Shown: positions 16,054 to 23,280, counted from the first letter of the stretch. The stretch: DNA of 40,403 nucleotides from Rhodospirillales bacterium (GCA_028278135.1 JANQEW010000017.1:1-40403); one strand, 5' to 3'. The notes: generated by a model from the letters alone, not told the origin. Program-made: numbers and translations.

Positions 16054-16453
16054 GGTCCTCCTCATCGCGTCCAACGTGCCTTGGCACCTTCAATAGCTGT
16101 CCTGGCTCGATGATATCCGGGTCTAGGATGTCATCACGGTTCGCCATGTAGATCAGGGGCCACAGAAACGGGTCTTCGTACCACACAGGGGCCAGGCACC
16201 ACAGACACTCGCCGGGTTGGACTAGGTGGTAGCCATAGCCATCCTCGAGGGGCGTGCGGCGGTCATTGGCGACTGCCCAGTCACGTTGTGGCGTCTGTGT
16301 CGGAGTCTTCACGGGTGTCGGTGCGGCTTCAACGTGACGCTGTGGTGCGGTTTGTTTTGGCGTGGATTTGCAGCCACCGACGAGCAGCACAATAGCTGCG
16401 GCGGCGACCATCAAGGCGAGAAGGGCGACAATGCCTCTGAGTAAACGTGTCAA
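16010..16453 (-). CDS. LysM-domain lipoprotein
   Basis: The protein has 147 residues. The TTG start at 16453 overlaps the upstream TGA. Residues 8-27 are hydrophobic and end in the lipobox VGGC (C28), so the mature protein should be lipid-anchored. A Pro/Thr-rich linker spans 31-58. Residues about 74-125 form a LysM domain (YHLVQPGECLW, LIYMANRD, IEPGQLLKVP), which binds peptidoglycan glycan chains. Its place at the head of the packaging operon is unusual; LysM domains in phages are normally in endolysins or tail proteins. A cell-envelope role in the infected host is likely but unproven. Confidence 0.8.
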   Translation of the reverse strand: MTRLLRGIVALLALMVAAAAIVLLVGGCKSTPKQTAPQRHVEAAPTPVKTPTQTPQRDWAVANDRRTPLEDGYGYHLVQPGECLWCLAPVWYEDPFLWPLIYMANRDDILDPDIIEPGQLLKVPRHVGRDEEDHARFRAFIYGEPED

Positions 16454-16626
16454 TGTTTTGACCTCAATTCGGCATCGAGCTTTTGCCGGTAGTCTTCTAG
16501 CAATACCTGGGCTTCTTCCATCGTCAGCCAGCCACCCGCGACACGCGGGATAATCTGGTTGTAATAGGTAATATAGGCTTCTACGTATTCGATATTTTTC
16601 AACTTGTCACCATCCTCGTTCTGCAT
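16450..16626 (-). CDS. Small acidic/aromatic protein
   Basis: The protein has 58 residues: ATG at 16626, TGA at 16450 overlapping the TTG start of the LysM lipoprotein. Helical and Tyr-rich, it includes YVEAYITYYNQIIP and MEEAQVLLEDYRQKL. The 4-nt overlap indicates translational coupling. Function unknown. Confidence 0.6.
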   Translation of the reverse strand: MQNEDGDKLKNIEYVEAYITYYNQIIPRVAGGWLTMEEAQVLLEDYRQKLDAELRSKH

Positions 16627-16719
16627 TAATATTTCACTGCTGCGGCGGGCCGCCTGGGCCTCTCCCCACCCCCTCTAGTGTGCCCGGATGTCTAGGCGGT
16701 CCACTGCGGCGCCATTCAT

Positions 16720-16905
16720 TCAACGCTCTCCAACAGCATCCTCACTTAAAAAATATTCGAGTCCGTGTCCATCGGTGCGGCAATGTTCACACCAGAACCA
16801 GCGGTCGAGTCTGTACTCATCATCAACTTCGTCTTCCGGGGTGCGAGCACCGCAGCCTGGGCACTGAAGGGTTACTTTGGGAACAGGCGGCGGCTTTTTT
16901 GTCAT
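16720..16905 (-). CDS. Small zinc-ribbon protein
   Basis: The protein has 61 residues; ATG at 16905 is preceded by AAAGG eight bases upstream. CPGCGARTP (15-23) and CEHCRTDG (40-47) form a C-x2-C...C-x2-C zinc ribbon with acidic sequence between. It is one of many small Cys-rich proteins in this genome. Function unknown. Confidence 0.65.
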   Translation of the reverse strand: MTKKPPPVPKVTLQCPGCGARTPEDEVDDEYRLDRWFWCEHCRTDGHGLEYFLSEDAVGER

Positions 16906-16944
16906 ACAAAAAACCTTTGTGAACGCTCCGCAGTCCTCGAGACT

Positions 16945-17241
16945 CTACAAACACGCACGGTGGGCGCCGAGCAACTGCTCGGCTGTAACCCTTCGGTACT
17001 CGAAATCAAACGGGTCAAACGTAGTTCGTGGCTTCAACACACGCTGCCTCAAAACCTTTTCAATCGTGTCGGACAAGTCTTGATTGGTCGGGAAATGGGA
17101 GGCGGCCTTCGGTCCACAATCAAGCTGCCAAGGATGCTCGCCATTCCAATGGATCGGACTTCGCATCAATCGGACCTCAAAGCCACGGCGCGCTGCGAAG
17201 CGACTGGCAATAGGCCAGGGCTGTCGCTTCTTTGCGCGCAA
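16945..17241 (-). CDS. Unrecognised first gene of the leftward late operon
   Basis: The protein has 98 residues. A TTG start at 17241 is inferred because a TGA lies six bases upstream in frame; an internal ATG (residue 26) is possible. It contains FEVRLMRSPIHWNGEHPWQLD and FDPFDFEYRRVTAEQLLGA, looking like a compact alpha/beta protein. No family recognised. If real, it is the promoter-proximal gene of the long minus-strand transcript. Confidence 0.5.
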   Translation of the reverse strand: MRAKKRQPWPIASRFAARRGFEVRLMRSPIHWNGEHPWQLDCGPKAASHFPTNQDLSDTIEKVLRQRVLKPRTTFDPFDFEYRRVTAEQLLGAHRACL

Positions 17242-17576
17242 GTTCCATCACCACTTAGTCACCCTTTGCAGTCGCTTTTACTTAGAGCAACCCATCTATT
17301 AATAAGGGGGACATGTTCAAAACTCGTCCGCTGTTCAAAGCTCCTGGCGGCGATGCCGCGTGGTTCTGAGCCTTGGGCGCTTGTCCGTTGGGTCGGGCCG
17401 TTCCGGGGGCGCTCCACGATCACTAGGGGCTTTTCAGCGGTTGCCTCGATCCCATCAGGTCGAGTCGCCTTTGTCCCCCAGGCCGGGCAGCACAGAGCGG
17501 GCTGTTCACCCCGAGTACTGCTGCCAAGTGAACAATAGCGGCGAAAAGCGATTTGGGGATACGATTAAAAGTTTTT

Positions 17577-17630
17577 TGTTACTATGGGAAATTTGCGGTA
17601 ACGACAAAAACCTTGTGACAATGGTTACAA
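17577..17630. promoter_or_regulatory. Candidate operator repeats
   Basis: TTGTTACTATGG (17577-17588) and TTGTGACAATGG (17613-17624) are direct repeats, matching 10 of 12 and 36 bp apart. The second extends into the inverted repeat TTGTGAC-AATG-GTTACAA (17613-17630). A GTAAC half site lies at 17598-17602. The 18-bp palindrome sits between the -35 and -10 boxes of a plus-strand promoter, the usual place for a repressor site. Confidence 0.55.
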
Positions 17631-17643
17631 AAGGAGCTAGAAT
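17615..17643 (+). promoter_or_regulatory. Sigma70-type promoter for the rightward middle operon
   Basis: GTGACA (17615-17620), a 17-bp spacer and TAGAAT (17638-17643) each match the consensus in 5 of 6 bases. Transcription would start near 17650 and run into the genes from 17742 onward. Confidence 0.6.
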
Positions 17644-17719
17644 TCCTCGCTTCACTAATTGGAGGTACTTGCCGACAATAGAGGGCAAGGGATGGTAGGC
17701 CAGGGCTCTGGAAGGGCCC

Positions 17720-17725
17720 TATAAT
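17720..17725 (+). promoter_or_regulatory. Perfect TATAAT -10 box
   Basis: TATAAT lies 17 bases before the ATG of the 55-aa membrane protein, with the ribosome-binding site GGGGAAG downstream. No good -35 box is present at the right distance, so it may need an activator or be secondary to the 17615 promoter. Confidence 0.4.
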
Positions 17726-17741
17726 ATGGAAAGGGGAAGTT

Positions 17742-17909
17742 ATGGAAGACGCAATCGCTCACTCAATGAACACGCTGGACGCCGTCAGCGCGTTCGCTAC
17801 GGGTGCCCCGGTGGCATTCGTCCTGCTAGTGGGTATCTTGGCGTTTGTAGGGGCGTCAGGGGCCGAAATCATGCGCCAGGGACGCCGTCACCGGGCCACT
17901 AGCAGATAA
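17742..17909 (+). CDS. Small single-pass membrane protein
   Basis: The protein has 55 residues; ATG at 17742 follows AAGGGGAAGTT. Residues about 21-44 are hydrophobic (GAPVAFVLLVGILAFVGASG). The C-terminus is basic (RQGRRHRATSR), predicting an N-out/C-in topology. It is the first gene after the middle promoter. The size and topology are like small phage envelope effectors or holin-like proteins. Function unknown. Confidence 0.65.
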   Translation: MEDAIAHSMNTLDAVSAFATGAPVAFVLLVGILAFVGASGAEIMRQGRRHRATSR

Positions 17910-18006
17910 ATATGCTTGTGAACTCAGTACAATTGCGCTTGGCGGTGGTAGACCGTCCCACTCCGGCGCGCTCTTCTTTGGCGGCCACCAAGAGGCGAGG
18001 TGTCTT

Positions 18007-18201
18007 ATGGCAAACACCAACGACGAAAGGTTGCTCAAAATTGGACAGCTCTTGATAGACGCGAAAAAGCTGATTATAGAGCATGAATTGGCTGTCGACG
18101 AAAAGTGTATCGCGGGCGACGTGCCCGACAAGGATGATTATTGCCCCCACTGTCGCGCAGCCAAGTGGCTCCGCGATTACCTCGACTTATACGGAGAATA
18201 G
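18007..18201 (+). CDS. Small protein with CPHC motif
   Basis: The protein has 64 residues; ATG at 18007 is preceded by GAGGCGAGG. Helical, with KLIIEHELAVDEKC and a CPHCRAAKWLRDYL segment; three cysteines could bind a metal. It shares the start MAN with the next gene. No family recognised. Confidence 0.6.
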   Translation: MANTNDERLLKIGQLLIDAKKLIIEHELAVDEKCIAGDVPDKDDYCPHCRAAKWLRDYLDLYGE

Positions 18202-18231
18202 TTTTTAACCACACAAACACGAGGAAGGGTT

Positions 18232-18504
18232 ATGGCAAATTCAACACTACTAGAAGAGCGCTTTGAGGCAGTGCGCCAAGTTAGCACACGGCTGGTCTTC
18301 AACTATGGTATGATGATCGGCACGTTGTCGACGTTGCAAGGACTTTTGAAAGCCAAGAACTGGGAAGCCCTGCGGCAGTTGAACGTGGACTATTTCACGC
18401 AGAGCAAGTTTGTTGGTGTTGGGCATGCGCTTGGTCGTTTGCTTGACGACAGCTTGCCCATGCGAGATGATGCTACGTCGCCCCGCAGCGGTAACCGTTT
18501 TTAA
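18232..18504 (+). CDS. Helical protein of unknown function
   Basis: The protein has 90 residues; ATG at 18232 follows GAGGAAGGGTT. Predicted helical, with no signal peptide and no cysteines (LLEERFEAVRQVSTRLVFNY, then a moderately hydrophobic MMIGTLSTLQGLL). It lies in the middle operon directly before the large coiled-coil gene. Confidence 0.6.
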   Translation: MANSTLLEERFEAVRQVSTRLVFNYGMMIGTLSTLQGLLKAKNWEALRQLNVDYFTQSKFVGVGHALGRLLDDSLPMRDDATSPRSGNRF

Positions 18505-18524
18505 TTCATTCTTGAGGAGGTGTC

Positions 18525-19568
18525 ATGTCTAACACAGACAAGGCAGAACATTGGGCCGAAATCATGCGCGGCGACAACGCGACTGTGCTGATCAAACCGA
18601 CCGCCGACAGTCCCACCGACGACGATCCCCTCAACTCAAAACCGGTCACCCTACGCGCATCCATCACAAAACGATTTGATGATCACCTGAAAGGCGCCGA
18701 GCACGCCTTGGCAAAGGCGGAGGCTGAATTAGCGCGCGCAAGGGACACTACAGATCTAGACGAAAAAGAGAAATCCGAGCAGGCAGCCCTCGCCCCAATT
18801 GCCGAGCAGATCTATAACCAGGAAAAAGTAATTTCCAAGCTGCAAGGCAAAATAGACAAGCTCAAAAAATCCAAACAAAAACACAAAGACAACCTTGAAT
18901 TCATTCAGCGCGAACGTGACAAGCGCGCAGTACGAGTGGCGTCACTGAGCGACCATCGTGGAAAATGCCTAAAGAACATTGAAGACGCCAGGCATTCACG
19001 GGATCGCTCGTTGGCAGAAGTTCCGCCGATGATACTCGGCGAGTTACTCCGCAGCACACAATACTCCCTTAACTATTACGCCAAATGCGGCGGCAAAATG
19101 CCGTTGCACCTTCCGTACAAGTATTTTCCCAAAACCGAAACCCTCCTGCTTTTCAGTCCGTTCACTAAAGACATTCACGAACGCTTCGTCGCCCAAAAAC
19201 TTGATGAAACCGAAGCCGATAATGTGACCAGACTCTTTGTGTCGTGGTTTTGGACAATCATGGCCGAGCTTGAGGTTGAGCGCGGTGACGTGACCCCCCG
19301 CTTTGTGCCCTTCAACTCCGTTGAGGCCTTGTATCTGCATGTGAAGGTCCGCAATGAAATTGTTAAGAAGGTTGTCGAAAAAGGCGCAAGGCTTTTGGTT
19401 GGTGGGGGTGAAGAGGCTGTTGAGAGACCGTTGGCGAAGGTTGAAAAGGTCGCGCGCGAGATGGGCAAATCGACCGACGTGCCCGACGGTGTTGATTTTA
19501 GCGGCATGTTTACTTTTTCGGAGCTTAATGACGATGTTTGGAAAGAAGTCGAAACGTATTTCATTTAA
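18525..19568 (+). CDS. Large coiled-coil protein, unknown function
   Basis: The protein has 347 residues; ATG at 18525 follows GAGGAGGTGTC. Residues about 55-165 form a long charged coiled coil (LKGAEHALAKAEAELARARD, KVISKLQGKIDKLKKSKQKH). Residues 175-300 are a globular, conserved-looking part with YYAKCGGKMPLHLPYKYFP and LFVSWFWTIMAELEVERGDV. The C-terminal part is helical. It is the largest gene of the middle operon and overlaps the next gene by 41 nt. It could be a DNA-organising, replication or host-takeover factor; nothing in the sequence decides between these. Confidence 0.7.
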   Translation: MSNTDKAEHWAEIMRGDNATVLIKPTADSPTDDDPLNSKPVTLRASITKRFDDHLKGAEHALAKAEAELARARDTTDLDEKEKSEQAALAPIAEQIYNQEKVISKLQGKIDKLKKSKQKHKDNLEFIQRERDKRAVRVASLSDHRGKCLKNIEDARHSRDRSLAEVPPMILGELLRSTQYSLNYYAKCGGKMPLHLPYKYFPKTETLLLFSPFTKDIHERFVAQKLDETEADNVTRLFVSWFWTIMAELEVERGDVTPRFVPFNSVEALYLHVKVRNEIVKKVVEKGARLLVGGGEEAVERPLAKVEKVAREMGKSTDVPDGVDFSGMFTFSELNDDVWKEVETYFI

Positions 19569-20037
19569 GGGGGCTTGCGAGGAGTTGCGGGTAGACGCGG
19601 TTGAATTGTTGCGGTTGGCTGGCATGGCGCGCATTGATCCGCTAGAAGTGTGGCCTGAGATGTCCACCAAAACCTATGCTCTCCTGGTGCCGATGGCACC
19701 AGGAGGCATAGACATCATGATGAAAAAAAACCGAAAGGAGGAAGATGACGACGAGGAGGAGGGTGTTCGATTGCCCAAGGGGGCGGCGGCGGTGATTAGT
19801 AAAATGAAGGCGCGAAACTTTTGGGGCACCAACGCGGTCAGCGTTCAGGGTATTAAAAAGTTTGTCCCCAAATTCGCGCGGACAATGGACGAAATCATTG
19901 AGGCGATGCTTGAGCTTGGCTGGCTATCAACCGACAAATCCATCAAAAAAAATCCGCCCATCGCGCTTGTTTCCAAGTTCAAAAATGAGATCGAAAACTA
20001 CATGCACGCCAATTTGAAGAACGATCGGCAGAAGTGA
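19528..20037 (+). CDS. Unknown protein coupled to the coiled-coil gene
   Basis: I place the start at ATG 19528 (MTMFGKKSKR) because GGAGC lies four bases upstream; the frame is open further upstream but without a signal. It gives 169 residues. There is an N-terminal helix pair (FKGACEELRVDAVELLRLAG), an acidic stretch (KEEDDDEEEG, about 71-80) and a basic C-terminal domain with MDEIIEAMLELGWLSTDKSIKK, possibly a winged-helix-like unit. The overlap suggests it acts with the 347-aa protein. Confidence 0.6.
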   Translation: MTMFGKKSKRISFKGACEELRVDAVELLRLAGMARIDPLEVWPEMSTKTYALLVPMAPGGIDIMMKKNRKEEDDDEEEGVRLPKGAAAVISKMKARNFWGTNAVSVQGIKKFVPKFARTMDEIIEAMLELGWLSTDKSIKKNPPIALVSKFKNEIENYMHANLKNDRQK

Positions 20038-20038
20038 C

Positions 20039-20293
20039 ATGCTAGCTTCAAAGAAAAAAGCTGTCAAAGAACGGATCAGGAAGGCCGAGGAAAACGCCCG
20101 AAATTTCCGCAAATTAATGATCGAGGCCAAAAACGACTGCGCGGCGATTGCACGGGATCGGGCGCGGCTCCGCCAACGCCTTAAAGAAATTCTCGACTAT
20201 ACACGCCTCATGGAAATACAGCGGAAGTCCATTGACGCGCGCACGCTGACGGACATGGTGAATTTTGCTTTAAACGAGGCGGACAATGGGTAA
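20039..20293 (+). CDS. Small basic coiled-coil protein
   Basis: The protein has 84 residues; ATG at 20039 starts one base after the previous stop. Almost entirely helical and Arg/Lys-rich (KKAVKERIRKAEENARNFRK), it could bind nucleic acid or pair with the larger coiled-coil protein. It overlaps the next gene by 8 nt. Confidence 0.6.
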   Translation: MLASKKKAVKERIRKAEENARNFRKLMIEAKNDCAAIARDRARLRQRLKEILDYTRLMEIQRKSIDARTLTDMVNFALNEADNG

Positions 20294-20564
20294 ATCACAA
20301 CTGCATTACATCGGCTTGAACGATAAGCTGCGCTGTTCATATTGCGGCGAGGAGTGTAGCAAAACACATGTCTGTGTCACTAGCCGGGAACGCGAGTTAG
20401 TCGATGCCGCGCGGGACATCGAGCCCGTCGTTTCGGCCATCTTCGACCATTACGCCGAGGCGAAAGACACGGGGCCAGTTGACAAGGGCAAACACAAAAT
20501 GGTCAAACGGTTTGCGGCGGCGCTTGCGGAGTACTCTCGTACATACGGGAAGCCAAGGGGGTAG
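20286..20564 (+). CDS. Small zinc-knuckle protein
   Basis: The protein has 92 residues, ATG at 20286. CSYCGEEC and HVCVTSRE near residues 17-32 form a short Cys/His cluster. The rest is helical (LVDAARDIEPVVSAIFDHYA) and basic at the C-terminus. Function unknown. Confidence 0.6.
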   Translation: MGKSQLHYIGLNDKLRCSYCGEECSKTHVCVTSRERELVDAARDIEPVVSAIFDHYAEAKDTGPVDKGKHKMVKRFAAALAEYSRTYGKPRG

Positions 20565-20566
20565 GC

Positions 20567-21001
20567 ATGACTAAAATGGGTGACGATGCAGGAGCTAAAA
20601 AGGATGGTTGCGGAAGAGGTTGTATTTTCACTTTGACGGGTATGATTATTATATTAGTTATCTGGGGACATTTTTCTAAAAAACCAGAACCAAAGGCGGT
20701 TCCCTCCTCAACCGGGTTTGGCGCAAAACCTAAGCTTGTAGGTAACAGTTTTCCTGCAGGCGAAGTTTTTTTACAGGATGCCGCTGTTCGCGCATGGGGT
20801 GATGTTAAACTCATCGACACTCTTTGCAGCGGGATCTATCAGCACACAAGCCTTGGATGGATGGTGCCGTGTATTTGCGAAGTTAATTCGCCTCAAGGGG
20901 AAAAGGTTATTGAGGTCTATTGGTTTGTATATCGGGACGGGAAAGTCGTTCGGGCCGATAAAGGGAACAAACACAAAAGAAAAAACCTTAAGGCTTTTTG
21001 A
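20567..21001 (+). CDS. Single-pass membrane protein with extracytoplasmic domain
   Basis: The frame has 144 residues from ATG 20567; a second ATG at 20576 is possible. Residues about 18-37 form a transmembrane segment (GCIFTLTGMIIILVIWGHF). The rest is a soluble domain (VGNSFPAGEVFLQDAAVRAWG, CICEVNSPQGEKVIEVYWFVYRDG) with the strand pattern of a small beta-rich fold. The DNA is noticeably more AT-rich than its surroundings. It is the first of four adjacent membrane-protein genes. Confidence 0.65.
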   Translation: MTKMGDDAGAKKDGCGRGCIFTLTGMIIILVIWGHFSKKPEPKAVPSSTGFGAKPKLVGNSFPAGEVFLQDAAVRAWGDVKLIDTLCSGIYQHTSLGWMVPCICEVNSPQGEKVIEVYWFVYRDGKVVRADKGNKHKRKNLKAF

Positions 21002-21012
21002 CGGAGCTTATA

Positions 21013-21402
21013 ATGAGCGATACTGTGATTGAGACCGCGATATTTTTAGCTATTTTTTTCATTGTGGCGATTTTAATGGCGTTCGGCTTTGGCTCGTTTC
21101 GCTCGCCGGAGGGGCTAGCGTTGTTGGGACTGGAGCTAGCGATTGTTGGCCTAGTGGTTCCCTTTATTGCAGCTCGCATATTATTTGCCTCGTCAACACC
21201 GAAACTTATCGAGATCTTGCAACTTGACATATCCGACGAGGAAAAAGAGAAGTTGTACGAAAAAAAGAAAGCTGAAATTGCATATTCCCGCTCTAAGCAG
21301 TACGCGGTCTTCGGGGACGTATTCACGACCTCGTTTTGGGGTATCTTTTGTGTTCTCGTGGCCGGGGTTTGGCGGCTATTGGAGGTTATGGGGATTTTAT
21401 GA
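21013..21402 (+). CDS. Three-pass membrane protein
   Basis: ATG at 21013 follows GGAG; a TTG-started frame at 20998 overlaps the previous gene but is less likely. It gives 129 residues. Hydrophobic segments lie at about 6-27, 35-60 and 100-128. A charged cytoplasmic or periplasmic loop (DISDEEKEKLYEKKKAEIAY) lies between the second and third. Its stop overlaps the next start as ATGA. Function unknown. Confidence 0.65.
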   Translation: MSDTVIETAIFLAIFFIVAILMAFGFGSFRSPEGLALLGLELAIVGLVVPFIAARILFASSTPKLIEILQLDISDEEKEKLYEKKKAEIAYSRSKQYAVFGDVFTTSFWGIFCVLVAGVWRLLEVMGIL

Positions 21403-21785
21403 AGGTGACCAAATCAAAATTTGACATAAGGTCCTTTGTTCTTGGGGGACTACTTGCCATTTTGGGCGTGATCTTGTTCTTCACGTATTTTCCGCTCCCT
21501 TTTTATTTTGATGCGTATTCCATTGACTTCACTGTTAAGGGAAACAAAACCATGAGCCGGGAGCGTTGGAATAATTTCGTTTTGAGCGCCGACGCCCTTG
21601 CAGAAAAAACGAAAAATGGCCCAAAACGTGATGAATACCTTTTCAATGCCGCCCTGGCTAAAGAAAGCTTTCGCCACGGCAAAATTGAGGCATGGACCGA
21701 ATGCATGAAAGAGTTCATAGAACTCGAGGGGTGGACTGAATGCATCAAGGCGTTTATTGAAAAAAAAGCAATCCAGCCAGAATGA
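21399..21785 (+). CDS. Membrane-anchored protein with WTEC tandem repeat
   Basis: The protein has 128 residues; ATG at 21399 overlaps the upstream stop (ATGA). One transmembrane segment lies at about 12-32 (RSFVLGGLLAILGVILFFTY). The C-terminal region carries a tandem duplication of about 14 residues: AWTECMKEFIEL followed by GWTECIKAFIEK. Helical repeats of this sort may mediate protein contacts. It overlaps the next gene by 4 nt. Confidence 0.65.
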   Translation: MKVTKSKFDIRSFVLGGLLAILGVILFFTYFPLPFYFDAYSIDFTVKGNKTMSRERWNNFVLSADALAEKTKNGPKRDEYLFNAALAKESFRHGKIEAWTECMKEFIELEGWTECIKAFIEKKAIQPE

Positions 21786-22267
21786 AATACGGCGATTACA
21801 AACCGAGTCCCGATGAGTGGGAAGTCATCCCCGCCCCGCGAGGCCTACCAATGGACCGCTGGGAGTCGCACGGCTATGCCTGCCTCATTCGCAAAGGCTG
21901 TGGGTCACTGTGCGCCTACATTGGTTTACCCCATGATCATCCACTAGCAGGCCTAGGCTGTGGCGCCGAAGAGGCCTATGAAACTTTTGAGGTCCACGGC
22001 GGCCTTACTTTTTCGGATTGGGGTACTTCTGACGATGTCGCGACGGGATGGCGGCCCGGCTGGTATTGGTATGGCTGGGATTACGCTCACGGCGGTGACT
22101 TGTTCACCTTTTATTTTGACAACGAATGCGGCCCAATCATGAAAAACCTAGAGATGTTTCCGGAGCGTGGGGAATGTATTTGGACTGTTGGCATGGTCAA
22201 GCCGGAGGTTGAGGAGGCAGTTGCAAACTTGGTGAAAAAATATGGCGCGATTGAGATTAAAAAATAG
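21782..22267 (+). CDS. Phage hypothetical protein, VHGGLTF / DYAHGGD family
   Basis: The protein has 161 residues. ATG at 21782 overlaps the upstream stop. It has the strings GYACLIRK, CAYIGLPHDHPLAG, FEVHGGLTFSDWG and WDYAHGGDL. This pattern recurs in a widespread phage family of unknown function, with conserved His, Asp and Gly residues that could form a metal or catalytic site (H in LPHDHP, VHGG, YAHGGD). Unlike its neighbours it is soluble. Confidence 0.65.
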   Translation: MKYGDYKPSPDEWEVIPAPRGLPMDRWESHGYACLIRKGCGSLCAYIGLPHDHPLAGLGCGAEEAYETFEVHGGLTFSDWGTSDDVATGWRPGWYWYGWDYAHGGDLFTFYFDNECGPIMKNLEMFPERGECIWTVGMVKPEVEEAVANLVKKYGAIEIKK

Positions 22268-22288
22268 GGAACGCAAGAAAAGGCGATA

Positions 22289-22864
22289 ATGATGAAACGT
22301 TTTATCCGGTGGTTTTTAAAAAAAAAAATTAGGCGCTTAGCGTGCAAATGGTGTGACTGGGCTCCGTGGAATCAAGTTCCTCAATGTCCGGTGTGTCATG
22401 GGAGGAAAACCGTAGACATCGGACCCAATCAACAAGAATTACTTGCGGAAAGCTGCTCTGATTACTTTTTTTTTGGACTATTTTGGCCTCTAGTAGTCAT
22501 GTTTTTAATTTCCGTAGCACTTATTGATTTGGGTCTCGAAGGTTTATTTTATATGCTTTTTTTGTTTATTTTTCCGACGTGTTTGGCGCTTTTGCATGCG
22601 TTTTTTTTTCAGGAGGATCGTCACCGGATAGCTCAAGGCTTGGATGCTAATAGCGGCGCAGGTTTGAGTTTTAAGGAGTGGTGGTTTTTAGGACGGCTTC
22701 ACGTGCGGGACGGCCGTCTTTCTACTAAAACAATTTTGGCATTTGAAGAGGCGTTAAAAATCAATTTTAATTCTCAATTGGCCCAGATAGTATTTGAATA
22801 TAAAAACCCTAAATGCTCAAGGAGAAACAATGATAAAAAAGAAAGTCAAAGAGAAAAAAACTAA
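22289..22864 (+). CDS. Two-pass membrane protein with zinc-knuckle N-terminus
   Basis: The frame has 191 residues from ATG 22289 (or 22292). Residues 19-40 have CKWCDWAPW and CPVCHGRK, a C-x2-C...C-x2-C cluster. Two hydrophobic segments follow (FFFGLFWPLVVMFLISVALI and GLFYMLFLFIFPTCLALLHA, about 60-105). A soluble helical C-terminus ends with a charged tail. It is the fourth membrane protein of this AT-richer segment and overlaps the next gene. Confidence 0.65.
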   Translation: MMKRFIRWFLKKKIRRLACKWCDWAPWNQVPQCPVCHGRKTVDIGPNQQELLAESCSDYFFFGLFWPLVVMFLISVALIDLGLEGLFYMLFLFIFPTCLALLHAFFFQEDRHRIAQGLDANSGAGLSFKEWWFLGRLHVRDGRLSTKTILAFEEALKINFNSQLAQIVFEYKNPKCSRRNNDKKESQREKN

Positions 22865-23276
22865 AACAAAAACATTGACCAAATCACAACTCAAAAGGCT
22901 AGCGGCACAAGACGCTTATTCGCCGCTTTTCTTTTGGCTTAATATCACGCATCCTGCTGCCACTTACGTCTTGGTCCGCACGCAAGACAATGAAAAACCG
23001 GAAGTGATCACTAACGCCTCGGCCACCCAAGCCCTCGGTCTTGCGCGGGCTGCCGAAAGCATCATTCGAGTCAAAATGCTGCCAGCTTCTACTTTTACCA
23101 AGGTAGAAAAAAAGGGGGGATCTATCGACGTGGCGGGAAACACCAAATCGTCGGGTCACACTTGGACAGCTGACGACAATAAATTCTATCGGGTTGCCAT
23201 TAACCCCGAGGCGCCCAAAACCAAAAAGAAAGTCAAAAAGAAGGTGAAAAAGAAAGTCAAAAGCAAGAGGAGGTGA
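22830..23276 (+). CDS. Lys-rich protein with KKKVKKKV tail
   Basis: I chose ATG 22830 (MIKKKVKEK) because GGAGAAAC precedes it. It gives 148 residues. Both ends are extremely basic, with a repeated KKKV pattern near the C-terminus. The centre (SPLFFWLNITHPAATYVLVR to FYRVAINPEAP) looks like a small folded domain with a mix of strands. Nucleic-acid binding is likely from the charge alone. No family recognised. Confidence 0.6.
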   Translation: MIKKKVKEKKTKTKTLTKSQLKRLAAQDAYSPLFFWLNITHPAATYVLVRTQDNEKPEVITNASATQALGLARAAESIIRVKMLPASTFTKVEKKGGSIDVAGNTKSSGHTWTADDNKFYRVAINPEAPKTKKKVKKKVKKKVKSKRR

Positions 23277-23280
23277 CGCG

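Larger units (their letters stand above)
17242..17741. other. 500-bp divergent intergenic control region
   Basis: No convincing gene is seen here. It separates the leftward late operon from the rightward middle operon. It holds a plus promoter with a palindrome (17577-17643), a second TATAAT box at 17720, and a short frame at about 17311 (MFKTRPLFKAPGGDAAWF) behind AAGGGGGAC that might be a leader peptide. A weak minus-strand promoter, TTGTCG-17-TAGTAA, overlaps the same palindromes (about 17581-17609). This is the best candidate for a genetic switch or a replication origin. Confidence 0.55.

Noticed and set aside
16765-17538. 257-residue plus-strand frame
   Set aside because: It lies opposite two better minus-strand genes and the control region and has no coding-like composition.
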